Of a stretch of DNA of 64,000 bases, positions 8,485 through 17,492 are shown piece after piece. The DNA comes from Demequina sp. NBRC 110051. Lineage in GTDB: Bacteria > Actinomycetota > Actinomycetes > Actinomycetales > Demequinaceae. Each line of letters starts with the position of its first letter. The first letter of the stretch is position 1. The DNA is taken from positions 62,001 to 126,000 of the forward strand of contig NZ_BBRH01000011.1 of the NCBI RefSeq assembly GCF_002090055.1, read 5' to 3'. The translations under genes and the position numbers were made by a program. The notes under the pieces were generated by a model. The model was not told where the DNA came from and searched no databases. It saw nothing but the letters and a program-made list of their open reading frames with translations.

Positions 8485-9573
8485 CTACGAGATGTCGATC
8501 GACGTCGCGTTTGCGATGCCCGCGTTCGGGATGAGCTCGACCCAGGTGTTGCCGGGCAGCAGCTCGATGGGCTCGCCAGCCGGGGTCTCGATGACGAACG
8601 GGTCGAACTGGCCCGCCTTGGACCACGTGACCTCGACCATCGAGTCGCCCACCATGGCGTAGCCCTCGCCGGACTCGCCTGCGACCAACGTCTCGGGGAC
8701 CGAGGAGCCGCCGCTCGAGGACGTGTACTTCACCGTCACCCACAGGGCGATGACGTTCTGAGCGTTCAACTGCGTGCCGTCATCCTGGGTGTGAGGCGAG
8801 CCGCCCTCGGAGCGCTGCCAGACCTCGCCGTCCCAGTCCCACGAAGGCTGCGAGTATCGCGACATCGAGATGTCGATGGTGGAGACGGTCGAGCCCTCCT
8901 CCACGACGTTGGAGGTCTCGGGCTCGTAGGAATAGGCAAACTGCTGCGGCGGGGCGTCGGCATCGGTCTGCTCGAGGAAGTCCGCGGGCGTGCCGTAGAG
9001 GTTGTGGGGCGCGGCGCGGCCGGAAACGCGGTAGAAGCCGTAACCCCCCGTGTCCTGGGCGATGGCCTCCTGGCCGGAGTCGACGGTCGCGGTGATGAAC
9101 CGGCGCTGGGCGCCGGAGAAGATCAGCGGGCCCTCCATCGAGCCCATGATGTTCTTGTCCATGGGGCGCATGGAGCGCACGGGGCCCACCGAATCCGGGA
9201 TGTCCGACTGGTAGACGGCGATGAGACGCGAGATGCCAGACTCGACGTACTCCTCGAACACGATGTCCGCGTTCTGCAGGTTCTGCTGCGGGCGTGCCTG
9301 GGCGGAGTTCTCGATCTTGATGGACAGCGCCGGGTTCGCGAGAGCACCCTCGTCGGCTCCCTCGGCGTCCACGCCGGTCAGCGGCCAGACCACCTCCGGT
9401 CCCACCGGAGCGGGCGAGGGAGACGGCGGCGTGGTGCGCTCCACCGCGGTGGGCGAGGCGGTGGTGGTCACCGCGGGCGTCTCCACGACCTCCGGCGACG
9501 ACGAGCACGCGGCGGCCACCAAAGCGGTGACGGCGGCGAGGGCGGTGAGCGGCAGGGCGCGGCGGGTCCTCAT
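8485..9573 (-). CDS. DUF3048 (YerB-like) lipoprotein
   Basis: This 362-aa secreted protein begins with a lipoprotein signal peptide ending at a lipobox-type cysteine (ALVAAACSSS) and a Ser/Thr/Pro-rich linker (to about residue 60). The body matches the DUF3048 family: VWPLTGV, NPALSIKIENSAQARPQ, NADIVFEEYVE, RLIAVYQSDIP, VGPVRSMRP and FSGAQ, with the C-terminal half including NVIALWVTVKYT and GNTWVELIP. The biochemical role of the family is unknown. A much longer in-frame opening upstream is antisense to menE and is rejected; ATG 9573 begins the signal peptide. It is divergent from menE with only 36 bp between starts. Confidence 0.85.
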   Translation of the reverse strand: MRTRRALPLTALAAVTALVAAACSSSPEVVETPAVTTTASPTAVERTTPPSPSPAPVGPEVVWPLTGVDAEGADEGALANPALSIKIENSAQARPQQNLQNADIVFEEYVESGISRLIAVYQSDIPDSVGPVRSMRPMDKNIMGSMEGPLIFSGAQRRFITATVDSGQEAIAQDTGGYGFYRVSGRAAPHNLYGTPADFLEQTDADAPPQQFAYSYEPETSNVVEEGSTVSTIDISMSRYSQPSWDWDGEVWQRSEGGSPHTQDDGTQLNAQNVIALWVTVKYTSSSGGSSVPETLVAGESGEGYAMVGDSMVEVTWSKAGQFDPFVIETPAGEPIELLPGNTWVELIPNAGIANATSIDIS

Positions 9574-9609
9574 GCGGACCAGTGTAGGGGCCGCACCTAG
9601 GCTGAAGGC

Positions 9610-10629
9610 ATGAACTACACGCGGCTCGCCGACGGTCCCGAGGCAGCCGTTGCGGCTGCTCTCGCGGGCCACATCGACGGCATCGCGGCACGTACCTCCG
9701 GCTCGACCGGCGAGCCTCGCGAGGTGCTCGTGAGCGCCGCGGCGATGCGCGCCTCCAGCGAGGCGACCCTCGACCGTCTGGGCGGCCCGGGGCACTGGCT
9801 GCTGGCGGTCCCCGCCGACCGCATCGCGGGAGCCATGGTCCTGGCGCGTGCTCGGATGGCCGATGCGACGGTCACCCCGGTCATGCCCGGCACCTTCACG
9901 GCGGCGTCCTTCGCGGACGCCACGGCTGCGATGCCGCCGGGCCGGCGCTACGTGTCGCTGGTGCCGACCCAGCTGCGCCGGGTCCTTGCCGAGCGGGCTG
10001 GCCGCGAGGCTCTGGAAACCTTCGACGCCGTGCTCGTCGGCGGCGCACCTCCCGGCATGGACCTGCCCCCAAACGCCGTGGAGACCTACGGCATGACCGA
10101 GACCAGCGGGGGCTGCGTCTACGACGGCACGCCGCTGGACGGCGCCGAGGTACGCATCGCCACCGACGGCCGCATCGAGATCGCGGGCCCCATGCTCGCC
10201 GACGGCTATCGCGACGGCGACGACTCGGCGTTCGTCACGGACGCAGGACGAAGATGGTTCCGCACCTCCGACCTCGGCTCCTGGGATGGCCACACCCTCA
10301 CCGTGCACGGGCGCGCCGACCACGTCATCATCACCGGCGGCCACAACGTCCATCCCGCATCGGTCGAACGGGCGATGGCCGATGCCGGGGTCGCGGAGGC
10401 GATCGTCGTCGGCCTCCCCGACGCCGAGTGGGGCGAGCGCATGGTGGCCGTGGTGACCGAGGATGCCCCCGGGCTCGCCGACCTGCGCTCCACGCTTGCC
10501 CTGCCCCGTCACGCCCTCCCGCGTGCCCTGGTGCGCGTGGTGCAGGTACCGCGCACCGAGGCTGGCAAAATCGACCGCAGCGCCGCACGGGCACTCGCCG
10601 CGGCACAGGACCTTGAGGAGACCTCATGA
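9610..10629 (+). CDS. menE: o-Succinylbenzoate-CoA ligase MenE (short actinobacterial form)
   Basis: This 339-aa ANL-family adenylating enzyme activates o-succinylbenzoate with ATP and CoA. It starts almost at the P-loop (RTSGSTGEPREVLVS, about residue 28) and continues with LVGGAPPG, VETYGMTETSGGCVYDG (A5 motif), WFRTSDLGSWDG, VHGRADHVIITGGHNVHPASVE and the catalytic lysine in RTEAGKIDRS. It lacks the long N-terminal subdomain of the ~450-aa enzymes, as in other actinobacterial MenE. Its stop overlaps the menA start (ATGA). Confidence 0.93.
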   Translation: MNYTRLADGPEAAVAAALAGHIDGIAARTSGSTGEPREVLVSAAAMRASSEATLDRLGGPGHWLLAVPADRIAGAMVLARARMADATVTPVMPGTFTAASFADATAAMPPGRRYVSLVPTQLRRVLAERAGREALETFDAVLVGGAPPGMDLPPNAVETYGMTETSGGCVYDGTPLDGAEVRIATDGRIEIAGPMLADGYRDGDDSAFVTDAGRRWFRTSDLGSWDGHTLTVHGRADHVIITGGHNVHPASVERAMADAGVAEAIVVGLPDAEWGERMVAVVTEDAPGLADLRSTLALPRHALPRALVRVVQVPRTEAGKIDRSAARALAAAQDLEETS

Positions 10630-11495
10630 CGACGACCCAGGACTGGGTAGCTGGCGCTCGCCCCCGTACGCTCTGGACGGCCATCTCCCCCGTCGCGGTC
10701 GGCACGGGTGCCGCGGTGCTGCTCGACGAGTTCCGCCTCATCCCCGCGCTGCTCGCCCTCGCCGTCGGGCTCGCGATGCAGATCGCCGTGAACTACGCCA
10801 ACGACTACTCGGACGGCGTGCGCGGCACGGACATCGACCGCGTGGGTCCCGACCGCCTGGTCGCGACCGGGCGCGCGACGCCCACGGCGGTCCGCAACGC
10901 CGCGTTCCTGAGTTTTGGCGTCGCAGCCATTGCCGGGCTGGCGCTCGTGGTGCTCACCGAAACCTGGTGGCTCCTCGCCGTCGGCGCCGTCGCCATCGTC
11001 GCCGCGTGGGGCTATACCGGCACCTCTCGCCCCTACGGGTACTCGGGCTGGGGCGAGGCCATGGCATTCCTGTTCTTCGGACCCGTCGCTACCCTCGGCA
11101 CGCTGTACACGCAGGCCGGCACCATCACGTGGTGGGCCGTGGTCGCGTCGATCGGTGTGGGGCTCTACTCAGTAGCGCTCATGCTCGTGAACAACATCCG
11201 CGACATCGCGACCGACACGATCGCGGGCAAGCGCACGCTCCCGGTGCGCATCGGCGAGGCCCGCGCGCGCCGCCTGTTCATGTCCGTGGTGATGCTGCCC
11301 GTGCTGTGCTCGGTCATCGTGGCCTTCGTCCACCCGTGGGTGCTGATCTCGACGGTCGTCGCGCTGCCCAGCCTGCTGGTCGCCTTCGGCATGCGCGTGG
11401 GTGCCGAGAAGATCGGGATGCCGCTCATCTTCAAGGCCCTGTCGGGCATCGGCCTCGCCTACGGGCTGCTGTTCGCGTTGGGGCTGATCCTGTGA
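10626..11495 (+). CDS. menA: 1,4-Dihydroxy-2-naphthoate polyprenyltransferase MenA
   Basis: This 289-aa integral-membrane UbiA-family prenyltransferase attaches the polyprenyl chain to DHNA. The first Asp-rich Mg-PPi motif is NYANDYSDGVRGTD and the second is NNIRDIATDTIAGKRTL. About eight hydrophobic segments are visible. The start overlaps menE by 4 nt and the stop overlaps the next small gene by 4 nt, so menE-menA-small ORF form a coupled operon. Confidence 0.96.
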   Translation: MTTTQDWVAGARPRTLWTAISPVAVGTGAAVLLDEFRLIPALLALAVGLAMQIAVNYANDYSDGVRGTDIDRVGPDRLVATGRATPTAVRNAAFLSFGVAAIAGLALVVLTETWWLLAVGAVAIVAAWGYTGTSRPYGYSGWGEAMAFLFFGPVATLGTLYTQAGTITWWAVVASIGVGLYSVALMLVNNIRDIATDTIAGKRTLPVRIGEARARRLFMSVVMLPVLCSVIVAFVHPWVLISTVVALPSLLVAFGMRVGAEKIGMPLIFKALSGIGLAYGLLFALGLIL

Positions 11496-11764
11496 GCGCC
11501 TTGCCCAAGCGCTACCCCGGCATCCGCTGGATGCGTCTGGTGTGGGGACGCGACGGCAAGCCCGTGCGCCACGTGGTGTTTGGGGCGATCTTCGTGGTGC
11601 TGACGGCCATCGAGGGCCTGTACACCGCGGCCGCGTGGGACCTTCAGCAGGGCCAGCCGGCGCTGTATCTCGCGTTCACCGTCGCGCTCGCGGCGTGCGC
11701 GTGGCACCAGTTCACCGATGCGCACTTCGCCCGCAGGGTGGCGCGGGAGCAGGCCGACCTCTAG
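11492..11764 (+). CDS. Small two-helix membrane protein of unknown function
   Basis: This 90-aa protein starts with GTG overlapping the menA stop (GTGA). It has two hydrophobic segments (HVVFGAIFVVLTAIEGLYTA and LYLAFTVALAACAWH) separated by a short polar stretch. No family was recognised. Translational coupling to menA suggests expression with the quinone prenyltransferase. Its stop overlaps the stop of the convergent DUF4229 gene. Confidence 0.65.
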   Translation: MSALPKRYPGIRWMRLVWGRDGKPVRHVVFGAIFVVLTAIEGLYTAAAWDLQQGQPALYLAFTVALAACAWHQFTDAHFARRVAREQADL

Positions 11765-12051
11765 TCCAGGCGGACGGTGCCGTCGGGGTCAGGCTTGTCG
11801 TTGCTCTTGTCGGCCTCCGCGTCCTCCTCGTCATCGAGGTCGCGGATGCCCTTTTGCGAGCGGTCGATGACGCCCTCCATCTGTAGCCCCGCCTCGCGGC
11901 GCAGGCCTGGCAGCAGCAGGTAAGAGATCAGCCAGGCGAGGATGAATGCCGCAATGAAGGCGATGATGTCGAACCAGCCCACGAGGTACAGCACGCCCAC
12001 GACGGCAAGAAAGATGCCCGTGCGGGCGCCCCAATAGGCGAGGATTTTCAT
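11761..12051 (-). CDS. DUF4229 membrane protein
   Basis: This 96-aa protein matches the DUF4229 family pattern: MKILAYWGARTGIFLAVVGV, a second hydrophobic helix (IIAFIAAFILAWLISYLLLP), then a charged amphipathic region LRREAGLQMEGVIDRSQ and an acidic tail. Two transmembrane helices are predicted by eye. Function is unknown. Members often lie next to menaquinone genes in actinobacteria. It converges with the preceding small gene with a 4-nt overlap. Confidence 0.8.
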   Translation of the reverse strand: MKILAYWGARTGIFLAVVGVLYLVGWFDIIAFIAAFILAWLISYLLLPGLRREAGLQMEGVIDRSQKGIRDLDDEEDAEADKSNDKPDPDGTVRLD

Positions 12052-12160
12052 GCGTCAAGGGTACGCGGCGCCGCACCGTCTGGAGGCCCCCGACCGCGAG
12101 CCGCAGGATCGTGCTTGTGGCCGATGCCACGGGCAGGCTGCGCGTGCCTACAGTAGGAAG

Positions 12161-12439
12161 ATGCGATTCCTGCTCCTGGCCGCCCTCTACGTCGCCCTCA
12201 CCGCGTACGCGGTGACCGACGTGCTGAACAAGGGCCAGGAGTCGTATGCGGGGCTGCACCGCTCGGCGTGGATCGCGATCATCATCCTCGCGCCGTACAT
12301 CGGCGCCCTCATCTGGTTGGGACTGCAGTGGCGCAGCGGCGGCACAGCCGGTCCCCCCTCTCCGCGTGCGCCCGACGACGACCCGGACTACCTGCGCTGG
12401 CTGCGTCAGCAGGAGCGGCGCAAGGGCAACCGGGACTAG
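12161..12439 (+). CDS. PLDc_N-domain membrane protein
   Basis: This 92-aa protein has an N-terminal hydrophobic helix (FLLLAALYVALTAYAVTDVL), a loop with SAWIAIIILAPYIGALIWLG (second helix, PxxGalxWl pattern) and a short charged tail DPDYLRWLRQQER. This is the layout of the small PLDc_N family (the N-terminal region of cardiolipin-synthase-type proteins, here without the catalytic domain). The stop overlaps the end of the convergent glycosyltransferase gene. Function is unknown. Confidence 0.75.
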   Translation: MRFLLLAALYVALTAYAVTDVLNKGQESYAGLHRSAWIAIIILAPYIGALIWLGLQWRSGGTAGPPSPRAPDDDPDYLRWLRQQERRKGNRD

Positions 12440-13566
12440 GCCCCGTACAGCTCCAGGACCTGCGCGCCGACGGCCTCGACGTCGAACTGTCGCACCCGCT
12501 CGGCCTGTTCGGCGTGGAGCTCGGCGCGCAACTCACGCGCCTGGATCAGCAGCGTGAGCGCCTCCGCGAAGGCCTTCACGTCGGTGGCGTCGACGCTGAC
12601 CTCTGGCCGCGCGCCGATCACCGACAAGTAACCAGGATTGGCCCCCGCGAGCACCACGCCCGCGCCGGAGGCCATCGCCTCGACGAGCACAATTCCGAAG
12701 CTCTCTCCCCCGGTGGCGGGGAACACGGCGATGTCGGCGTCGGCGTAGAAGCCGGCCTTGTCCTCCTCGGCGACAAAGCCGGCGAAGGTCACGACGGACT
12801 CGAGCCGGTGGCGGGTCACCGACTCCTGCAACCGCCCGAGCAACGGCCCCTTGCCCCCGATCCGCACCTCGATGCGCGACAGCACCGCCGGGTCCAGCGC
12901 GCCGAGCGCACTCACCAGCTCGACGGCACCCTTGCGCTCCACGAGCCGGCCCAGGAACGCGATGACCAGGCGCCCGTCGGCACCGGGGCGGCGCGCGGAC
13001 GCGGCAGCCTCGCGCGCGAACCGCGTCACGTCCACCGGACACGGAATCACCTGCGCCGCGATCCCGAAGGACCGCGCGGCAAACTCCCGCGCGGGCGGCG
13101 AGACCGCGCAAAACGCGTCGAACTTCGCCAGATTGCGGCGCAGCCAGCGGCCCAATACTCGCGTGCCGTACTCGGACACGGCGCCGTCGGGGAGGATATG
13201 AAAGGTGCCGACGATGCGCACGGAGCGCGCCTGTACCCGCCGAGCCTCGTCCACCACGCGCGCGGCGAAGAGCGGCGAGTGGGGGATCTGCACGTGGATG
13301 ACGTCGTAGCGTTCGCGCTCCAGGAACTCCCGCAGCATGGCGCGTGAGGTGGGCAGCGGAATGCGCAGGCCGTTGCCGTTGAACGTCACGCCCACGTTGC
13401 GCGCGAGCGAGTGCACGGTCACGTCGTCACGCGACGCGTCGGAGCACACGTAGTGCACCTCGTGGCCCTGACGCTCCAGGAACGCTCCCAGGGTCAGCAC
13501 ATACTGCTGAACCCCATCGGGACGGTCGATCGAGTCGTCCAGCACCAGTGCGATCTTCACGGTCAC
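12436..13566 (-). CDS. GT4-type glycosyltransferase
   Basis: This 376-aa GT-B fold enzyme shows the N-terminal acceptor domain (IALVLDDSIDRPDGVQQYVL, HVQIPHSPLF, VGTFHILPDG) and the C-terminal nucleotide-sugar domain (IAFLGRLVERKGAVELVSAL and the EX7E motif in GGESFGIVLVEAMASG). It resembles mannosyltransferases of phosphatidyl-inositol mannoside synthesis, but donor and acceptor cannot be fixed. The chosen GTG overlaps the ccsB stop (GTGA); GTG 13560 is an alternative start two codons later. It is the last gene of the phosphatase-cytochrome-c operon. Confidence 0.88.
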   Translation of the reverse strand: MTVKIALVLDDSIDRPDGVQQYVLTLGAFLERQGHEVHYVCSDASRDDVTVHSLARNVGVTFNGNGLRIPLPTSRAMLREFLERERYDVIHVQIPHSPLFAARVVDEARRVQARSVRIVGTFHILPDGAVSEYGTRVLGRWLRRNLAKFDAFCAVSPPAREFAARSFGIAAQVIPCPVDVTRFAREAAASARRPGADGRLVIAFLGRLVERKGAVELVSALGALDPAVLSRIEVRIGGKGPLLGRLQESVTRHRLESVVTFAGFVAEEDKAGFYADADIAVFPATGGESFGIVLVEAMASGAGVVLAGANPGYLSVIGARPEVSVDATDVKAFAEALTLLIQARELRAELHAEQAERVRQFDVEAVGAQVLELYGA

Positions 13567-14537
13567 GTCCCGGAGTAGGTGTGAAGCCCCTGGAACACCA
13601 GGTTGACGACGGTGAAGTTCATGATCAGCGCCACGAAGCCGATGAGCGCCACGACGGCGCTGCGCCGTCCTGCCCAGCCCTGCGTAGTGCGGGCGTGGAG
13701 GTAGGCGGCGTAGATCACCCAGATGACGAAGGACCATACCTCCTTGGGGTCCCAGCCCCAGTAGCGGCCCCACGCGTGCTCGGCCCACACGGCGCCGGCC
13801 ATCACGGTGAAGGTCCACAGCACAAAGCCCACGGCGTGCAGGCGGAAGGCGAGCGCCTCGAGCCGCGCGGGCGACGGGGTGGCCTCGAGCCAGCGGAAGC
13901 GCTGCAGCCACGCGGTGCCGGAGTCACGATAGTCGCGCATGAGCTGCAGCACCGTTGCGGTAGCACCGACAGTGAAGATGCCCGTCGAGATGATCGCGAT
14001 CGACACGTGAATAACCAGCCAGAAGGACTGCAGCGCGGGCTGCAGGCCGGTGGACTGCGCGTAGAGCACCGTCATCGCGAGGCCCAGACCGATGGTCGCG
14101 AAGCCCGTCACGCCGGGAGCGAGGTAAGCGACGTCGCGGCGGGTCTGGACGATCAGCAGAACGACAACCGCGACCCAGGTGCCGGTGATCGTGTACTCGT
14201 ACATCGTCGACCACGGCACGTGCCCAGCCTCAATGCCGCGGGCGACCACGCCCACGCCCTGCAGGACCGCGCCCATGAGGGTGGTCGCGCGGGCGATGCC
14301 GCGCGCCTTGGAGCGCACCACCAGGCCGGCCGATGCCGTGGCCGGCTGTCCGTTCATACTCACCCCAGCGGTGGGGTCCGCGGGCACCGCCCCGGCCGCG
14401 ACGAGCTCACGCTCGCGCTTGCGGGCGACCTTGGCATCGGCCACGCGTGCGAGGTGCATCGACGAGGCGACCATGGCGATCGCGTACAGCGCCGTCGCGC
14501 CCCACAGGGCAAGCCAGCTGAGCTCCTGGGCGTTCAT
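13563..14537 (-). CDS. ccsB: Cytochrome c biogenesis protein CcsB (CcsA/ResC family)
   Basis: This 324-aa multi-spanning membrane protein has the tryptophan-rich haem-handling signature WGRYWGWDPKEVWSF with flanking histidines. With ResB it forms the system II synthase that exports haem and attaches it to apocytochrome c outside the membrane. The first helix is followed by a cytosolic linker (residues ~30-75), then about seven helices. The ATG overlaps the resB stop (ATGA). ResA, CcdA, ResB and CcsB are all present in this one operon. Confidence 0.95.
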   Translation of the reverse strand: MNAQELSWLALWGATALYAIAMVASSMHLARVADAKVARKRERELVAAGAVPADPTAGVSMNGQPATASAGLVVRSKARGIARATTLMGAVLQGVGVVARGIEAGHVPWSTMYEYTITGTWVAVVVLLIVQTRRDVAYLAPGVTGFATIGLGLAMTVLYAQSTGLQPALQSFWLVIHVSIAIISTGIFTVGATATVLQLMRDYRDSGTAWLQRFRWLEATPSPARLEALAFRLHAVGFVLWTFTVMAGAVWAEHAWGRYWGWDPKEVWSFVIWVIYAAYLHARTTQGWAGRRSAVVALIGFVALIMNFTVVNLVFQGLHTYSGT

Positions 14538-16168
14538 TCGTCGTCCTCCGGGGATGTCGAGGAAGGTCGCGGGCGCCCGGTCGCGGCGGCGAGGGCCCGT
14601 TCGCGGGTGAGCGCGGCGCCGGCGTCGTGCGGGGGCGACCACACGGCCGCGGTGACCACTGTAACCGGGCCAGCCCCGGCATCGGCCGCCACAGCCGTCA
14701 GCCACACGCGCCTGCGCGGCGCGAACAGGCTGAGGCCCAGACCCAGCAGCGTGGTGATCGCGAAGGCGAGAAGCCACGGCAGCGAGGGGTCGCGGCGCAG
14801 GTCGAAGCCGGCGAAGCGGTCGAGCGAGTCCCACGTGATGGTGCCGAGGCCGTCGGGCAGTGCGGCCGTCTCACCCGGCACGAGCTCGATCACGGCGAGT
14901 TCGCCGTCCTCGTCGCGCACGGGGCTGAGCTGGGATTCGTCGAGCGTGTAGACGTTCTGGGGGATGCCACTGTCCAGACCCAAGTCGCCGGTGTACATCT
15001 GCAGGTAGATGACGGGGTTCTCGGGGGACGGGAAGACCGAGATGGCGTCCGCACCCTCGCCCAGGGCGCTCGGCAGGAGCGTGCCGGAGAATCCCAGCTG
15101 CTCGCCCTCGGTGACGTCCGGCACCTTGATGACGCCGGTCGACGTGTAGACGTCGTCCTGGGGGATGAAGGGCACGGCGCCCTGGAACGCGACGTTGCCG
15201 GAAGAGTCGGTCACGGTGAACGAGGGGGCGTAGCCATTGCCCTGGAGGTAAATCTTGGCGCCCTCGACCTGGATGGGGCGGTTCACCTGGGCCTCGACTG
15301 CGCGCGGCTCCTGGCCGGGCTCCGTGAGCGTCGCGTAGGCGGTGAACATGGTGGGCCGACCCGTCTCGTCGAACTGCGCGTCGAGCTCGTCGAGCGTGAG
15401 GATCCACGGGTCGAGGTCGTCCTCGCTGAACAGGGAGCCGGCCTCGTAGGTGTCGTAGGCGACCACGGCGTTGGTGAAGGAGTCGCCCTCGACGATGAGC
15501 GCCTGACCGCGATACGTCAGCAGCGAGCCGGCGGCGACGGCGAGCAGGATGCCCACGAGCGAGACGTGAAAAATCAGATTCCCGAGTTCGCGCACGTGTC
15601 CGCGGTGCGCGGAGACGGCGATCTGGGCCACGCCGTCGCGCGTGGTGCGCTCGTCGACGCGCACCCGGTGTCCGGTGAGCCAGCGCCAGGGGGCCGGCCC
15701 ACGGCCGGCGATTTCCGTACGGACGGCGGCCACGGCATCGGCCGGGTTGAGCGGGCTGTCCTCGGTCACGGGCGCGTAGCGGTCCAGGCGGGTGGGCGCG
15801 GCGGGGACCTCGGCGCGCAGTTCGCGCCAATACACCGCGATGCGCGGCAGGATGCAGCCGATGAGCGACGCGAACAGCAGCAGGTAGATCGCGGTGAACC
15901 ACGCCGAGCCGAACACGTCGAGGAAGCCCAGGCGGTCGAGGAGGGGGCCCCACGTGGGGTTCTCAGCGAGGAACGCGGCGGTGTCGGAGGCGTCCTGCGG
16001 CCACTGCGGCAGGACCGAGCCGGGGATGGCCGCGAGCGCGAGCAGCAGCAGCAGGATGAGGGCGACGCGCATGGAGGTGACCTGGCGCCAGATCCAGCGC
16101 AGCCATCCACGCAGGCCCAGGCGCGGGACGTCCGCGTACGCGTAGTTGTCGAGCTTGACCCTCGCCAT
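14534..16168 (-). CDS. resB: Cytochrome c biogenesis protein ResB
   Basis: This 544-aa membrane protein is the second half of the system II cytochrome c synthase. It begins RLGLRGWLRWIWRQVTSMRVALILLLLLAL with PGSVLPQ, the usual ResB opening. Three N-terminal helices, a large extracellular domain (about residues 200-440) and a final helix (WLLAFAITTLLGLGLSLF) are visible. The conserved segment ELGNLIFHVSLVGIL carries the haem-ligand-type histidine. The start touches the ccdA stop, and an unusually long upstream in-frame opening through ccdA and tlpA is a high-GC artefact. Confidence 0.93.
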   Translation of the reverse strand: MARVKLDNYAYADVPRLGLRGWLRWIWRQVTSMRVALILLLLLALAAIPGSVLPQWPQDASDTAAFLAENPTWGPLLDRLGFLDVFGSAWFTAIYLLLFASLIGCILPRIAVYWRELRAEVPAAPTRLDRYAPVTEDSPLNPADAVAAVRTEIAGRGPAPWRWLTGHRVRVDERTTRDGVAQIAVSAHRGHVRELGNLIFHVSLVGILLAVAAGSLLTYRGQALIVEGDSFTNAVVAYDTYEAGSLFSEDDLDPWILTLDELDAQFDETGRPTMFTAYATLTEPGQEPRAVEAQVNRPIQVEGAKIYLQGNGYAPSFTVTDSSGNVAFQGAVPFIPQDDVYTSTGVIKVPDVTEGEQLGFSGTLLPSALGEGADAISVFPSPENPVIYLQMYTGDLGLDSGIPQNVYTLDESQLSPVRDEDGELAVIELVPGETAALPDGLGTITWDSLDRFAGFDLRRDPSLPWLLAFAITTLLGLGLSLFAPRRRVWLTAVAADAGAGPVTVVTAAVWSPPHDAGAALTRERALAAATGRPRPSSTSPEDDE

Positions 16169-16926
16169 CAGATCGCCACCCAGAAGCCGTCGATCCAGCC
16201 CTGCAGGTGTCCGGTGAGCGTGCCCCACAGGCCGGTGACGAGCATGACGCCCAGGATCACCAGCATCGAGCCGCCGAAGAGCTGCAGCGCGCGGCGGTGG
16301 CGGCGCAGCCAGCCCAGCACCTTGCCGGAGCGCTCGAACCAGATGGCGAGCGCGAGGAACGGCAGGCCTAGCCCCAGGCAGTAGACGACGGCGAGCAGCG
16401 CGCCGCGGCCCACCGTGCCCTCGTTGAGGCCCAGCGCGAGGACGGCGGACAGCGTGGGGCCGATGCACGGGGCCCATCCGAGTCCGAACGCGATGCCGAG
16501 CAGCGGCGCACCGGCGAGGCCGGCCTTGGGGCTCACGTGCAGGCGGCGCTCGTTTTGGAGGAAGGGCACGGCGCCCATGAACGCGAGGCCCAGCAGGATG
16601 ACCAGCACACCCAGCACGCGCGTGATGATGTCGAGCTGCTCGCGGTACTGCGCGCCCGCGGCGGAGACGATGATGCCGAGCGTCACGAAGACCGCCGTGA
16701 AGCCGGCGATGAACAGCAGCACGCCGATGATGAGCTTGGGGCGGCTGGCCTTGCCCGTGCCACCGGTGCCTGCCATGCCGGACACGTAGCCCAGGTAGCC
16801 GGGCACCAGCGGCACCACACAGGGGGACGCGAAGCTCACGAGACCCGCGAGCAGGGCGATCGGGATCGCCGCGAGCAGCGAGCCCGAGAGCACCTGCTCG
16901 GTGAACGAGGAGGCGGCGACGATCAC
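16168..16926 (-). CDS. ccdA: Thiol-disulfide electron transporter CcdA
   Basis: This 252-aa six-helix membrane protein passes electrons from cytosolic thioredoxin to extracellular ResA. The two redox cysteines lie in helix 1 (VSFASPCVVPLVPGYL) and in FGLGWAPCIGPTLSAVL, the standard CcdA pattern. The GTG start overlaps the tlpA stop (GTGA) and the stop overlaps the resB ATG. It belongs to the cytochrome c maturation operon. Confidence 0.94.
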   Translation of the reverse strand: MIVAASSFTEQVLSGSLLAAIPIALLAGLVSFASPCVVPLVPGYLGYVSGMAGTGGTGKASRPKLIIGVLLFIAGFTAVFVTLGIIVSAAGAQYREQLDIITRVLGVLVILLGLAFMGAVPFLQNERRLHVSPKAGLAGAPLLGIAFGLGWAPCIGPTLSAVLALGLNEGTVGRGALLAVVYCLGLGLPFLALAIWFERSGKVLGWLRRHRRALQLFGGSMLVILGVMLVTGLWGTLTGHLQGWIDGFWVAI

Positions 16927-17492
16927 AGGGAAGGCTCCGCGGCGGCGTCGATGAGCGCCTCGAGGGTCGAGGCCTCGACGCGGCCCACGGCGCGTGCGGC
17001 CACGCGGCCCTCGGGGTCGAGCACCAGCGTGGTGGGCACGGCGTTGATGGCGACGAGGCCCTGCAGCTGGGCGGTGGCTTTGCCGTCGCCGTCGTCGATG
17101 CTGGGGTACTCCACGGAGAAGGTGCGCTGGAAGGCCTCGGCGGTGGCGGCGTCGTCGCGCGAGTTGAGGCCGATGAGCTGGACATCGTCGCGGGCATCCA
17201 GGGCCACGAGCTCGGGCGCCTCGGCGCGGCACGGCGGGCACGCGGCGTACCAGGTGTTGATCAGCACCACCTGGCCGCGATAGTCGGCGACGTCGACGGC
17301 ATCGCCCTCGAAGGAGGTACCAGAAAGGTCGACCACCTCGCCGCGCTCGTTGGGTCCCCACTCGGTGACGGTGCCGTCACCCGAGACGTAGCCCGGGGAC
17401 TCGACGGCGTCGCCGGGGGCGCAGCCCGCGAGCCACAGCACCACGGCGAGGACGATGGCCGCGATGACCACGTACCGGGCGGACCGCCTCAC
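16923..17492 (-). CDS. ResA/TlpA-like extracellular thioredoxin, lipoprotein
   Basis: This 189-aa protein has a lipoprotein signal ending in LWLAGCAPG and a thioredoxin-fold domain with the active site NTWYAACPPCRAEAPEL (CPPC) and the cis-proline segment NAVPTTLVLD. It is expected to reduce the haem-binding cysteines of apocytochrome c, receiving electrons from CcdA encoded immediately downstream. The GTG start overlaps the phosphatase stop by 4 nt. Confidence 0.92.
   Translation of the reverse strand: MRRSARYVVIAAIVLAVVLWLAGCAPGDAVESPGYVSGDGTVTEWGPNERGEVVDLSGTSFEGDAVDVADYRGQVVLINTWYAACPPCRAEAPELVALDARDDVQLIGLNSRDDAATAEAFQRTFSVEYPSIDDGDGKATAQLQGLVAINAVPTTLVLDPEGRVAARAVGRVEASTLEALIDAAAEPSL

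Noticed and set aside
8485-10512. A 675-residue minus-strand protein including the DUF3048 gene
   Set aside because: The upstream part is antisense to menE and has no signal peptide; the lipoprotein signal starts at 9573.
14534-17197. An 887-residue protein covering resB and the opposite frames of ccdA and tlpA
   Set aside because: ccdA and tlpA are clearly coded in another frame; ResB starts at 16168.
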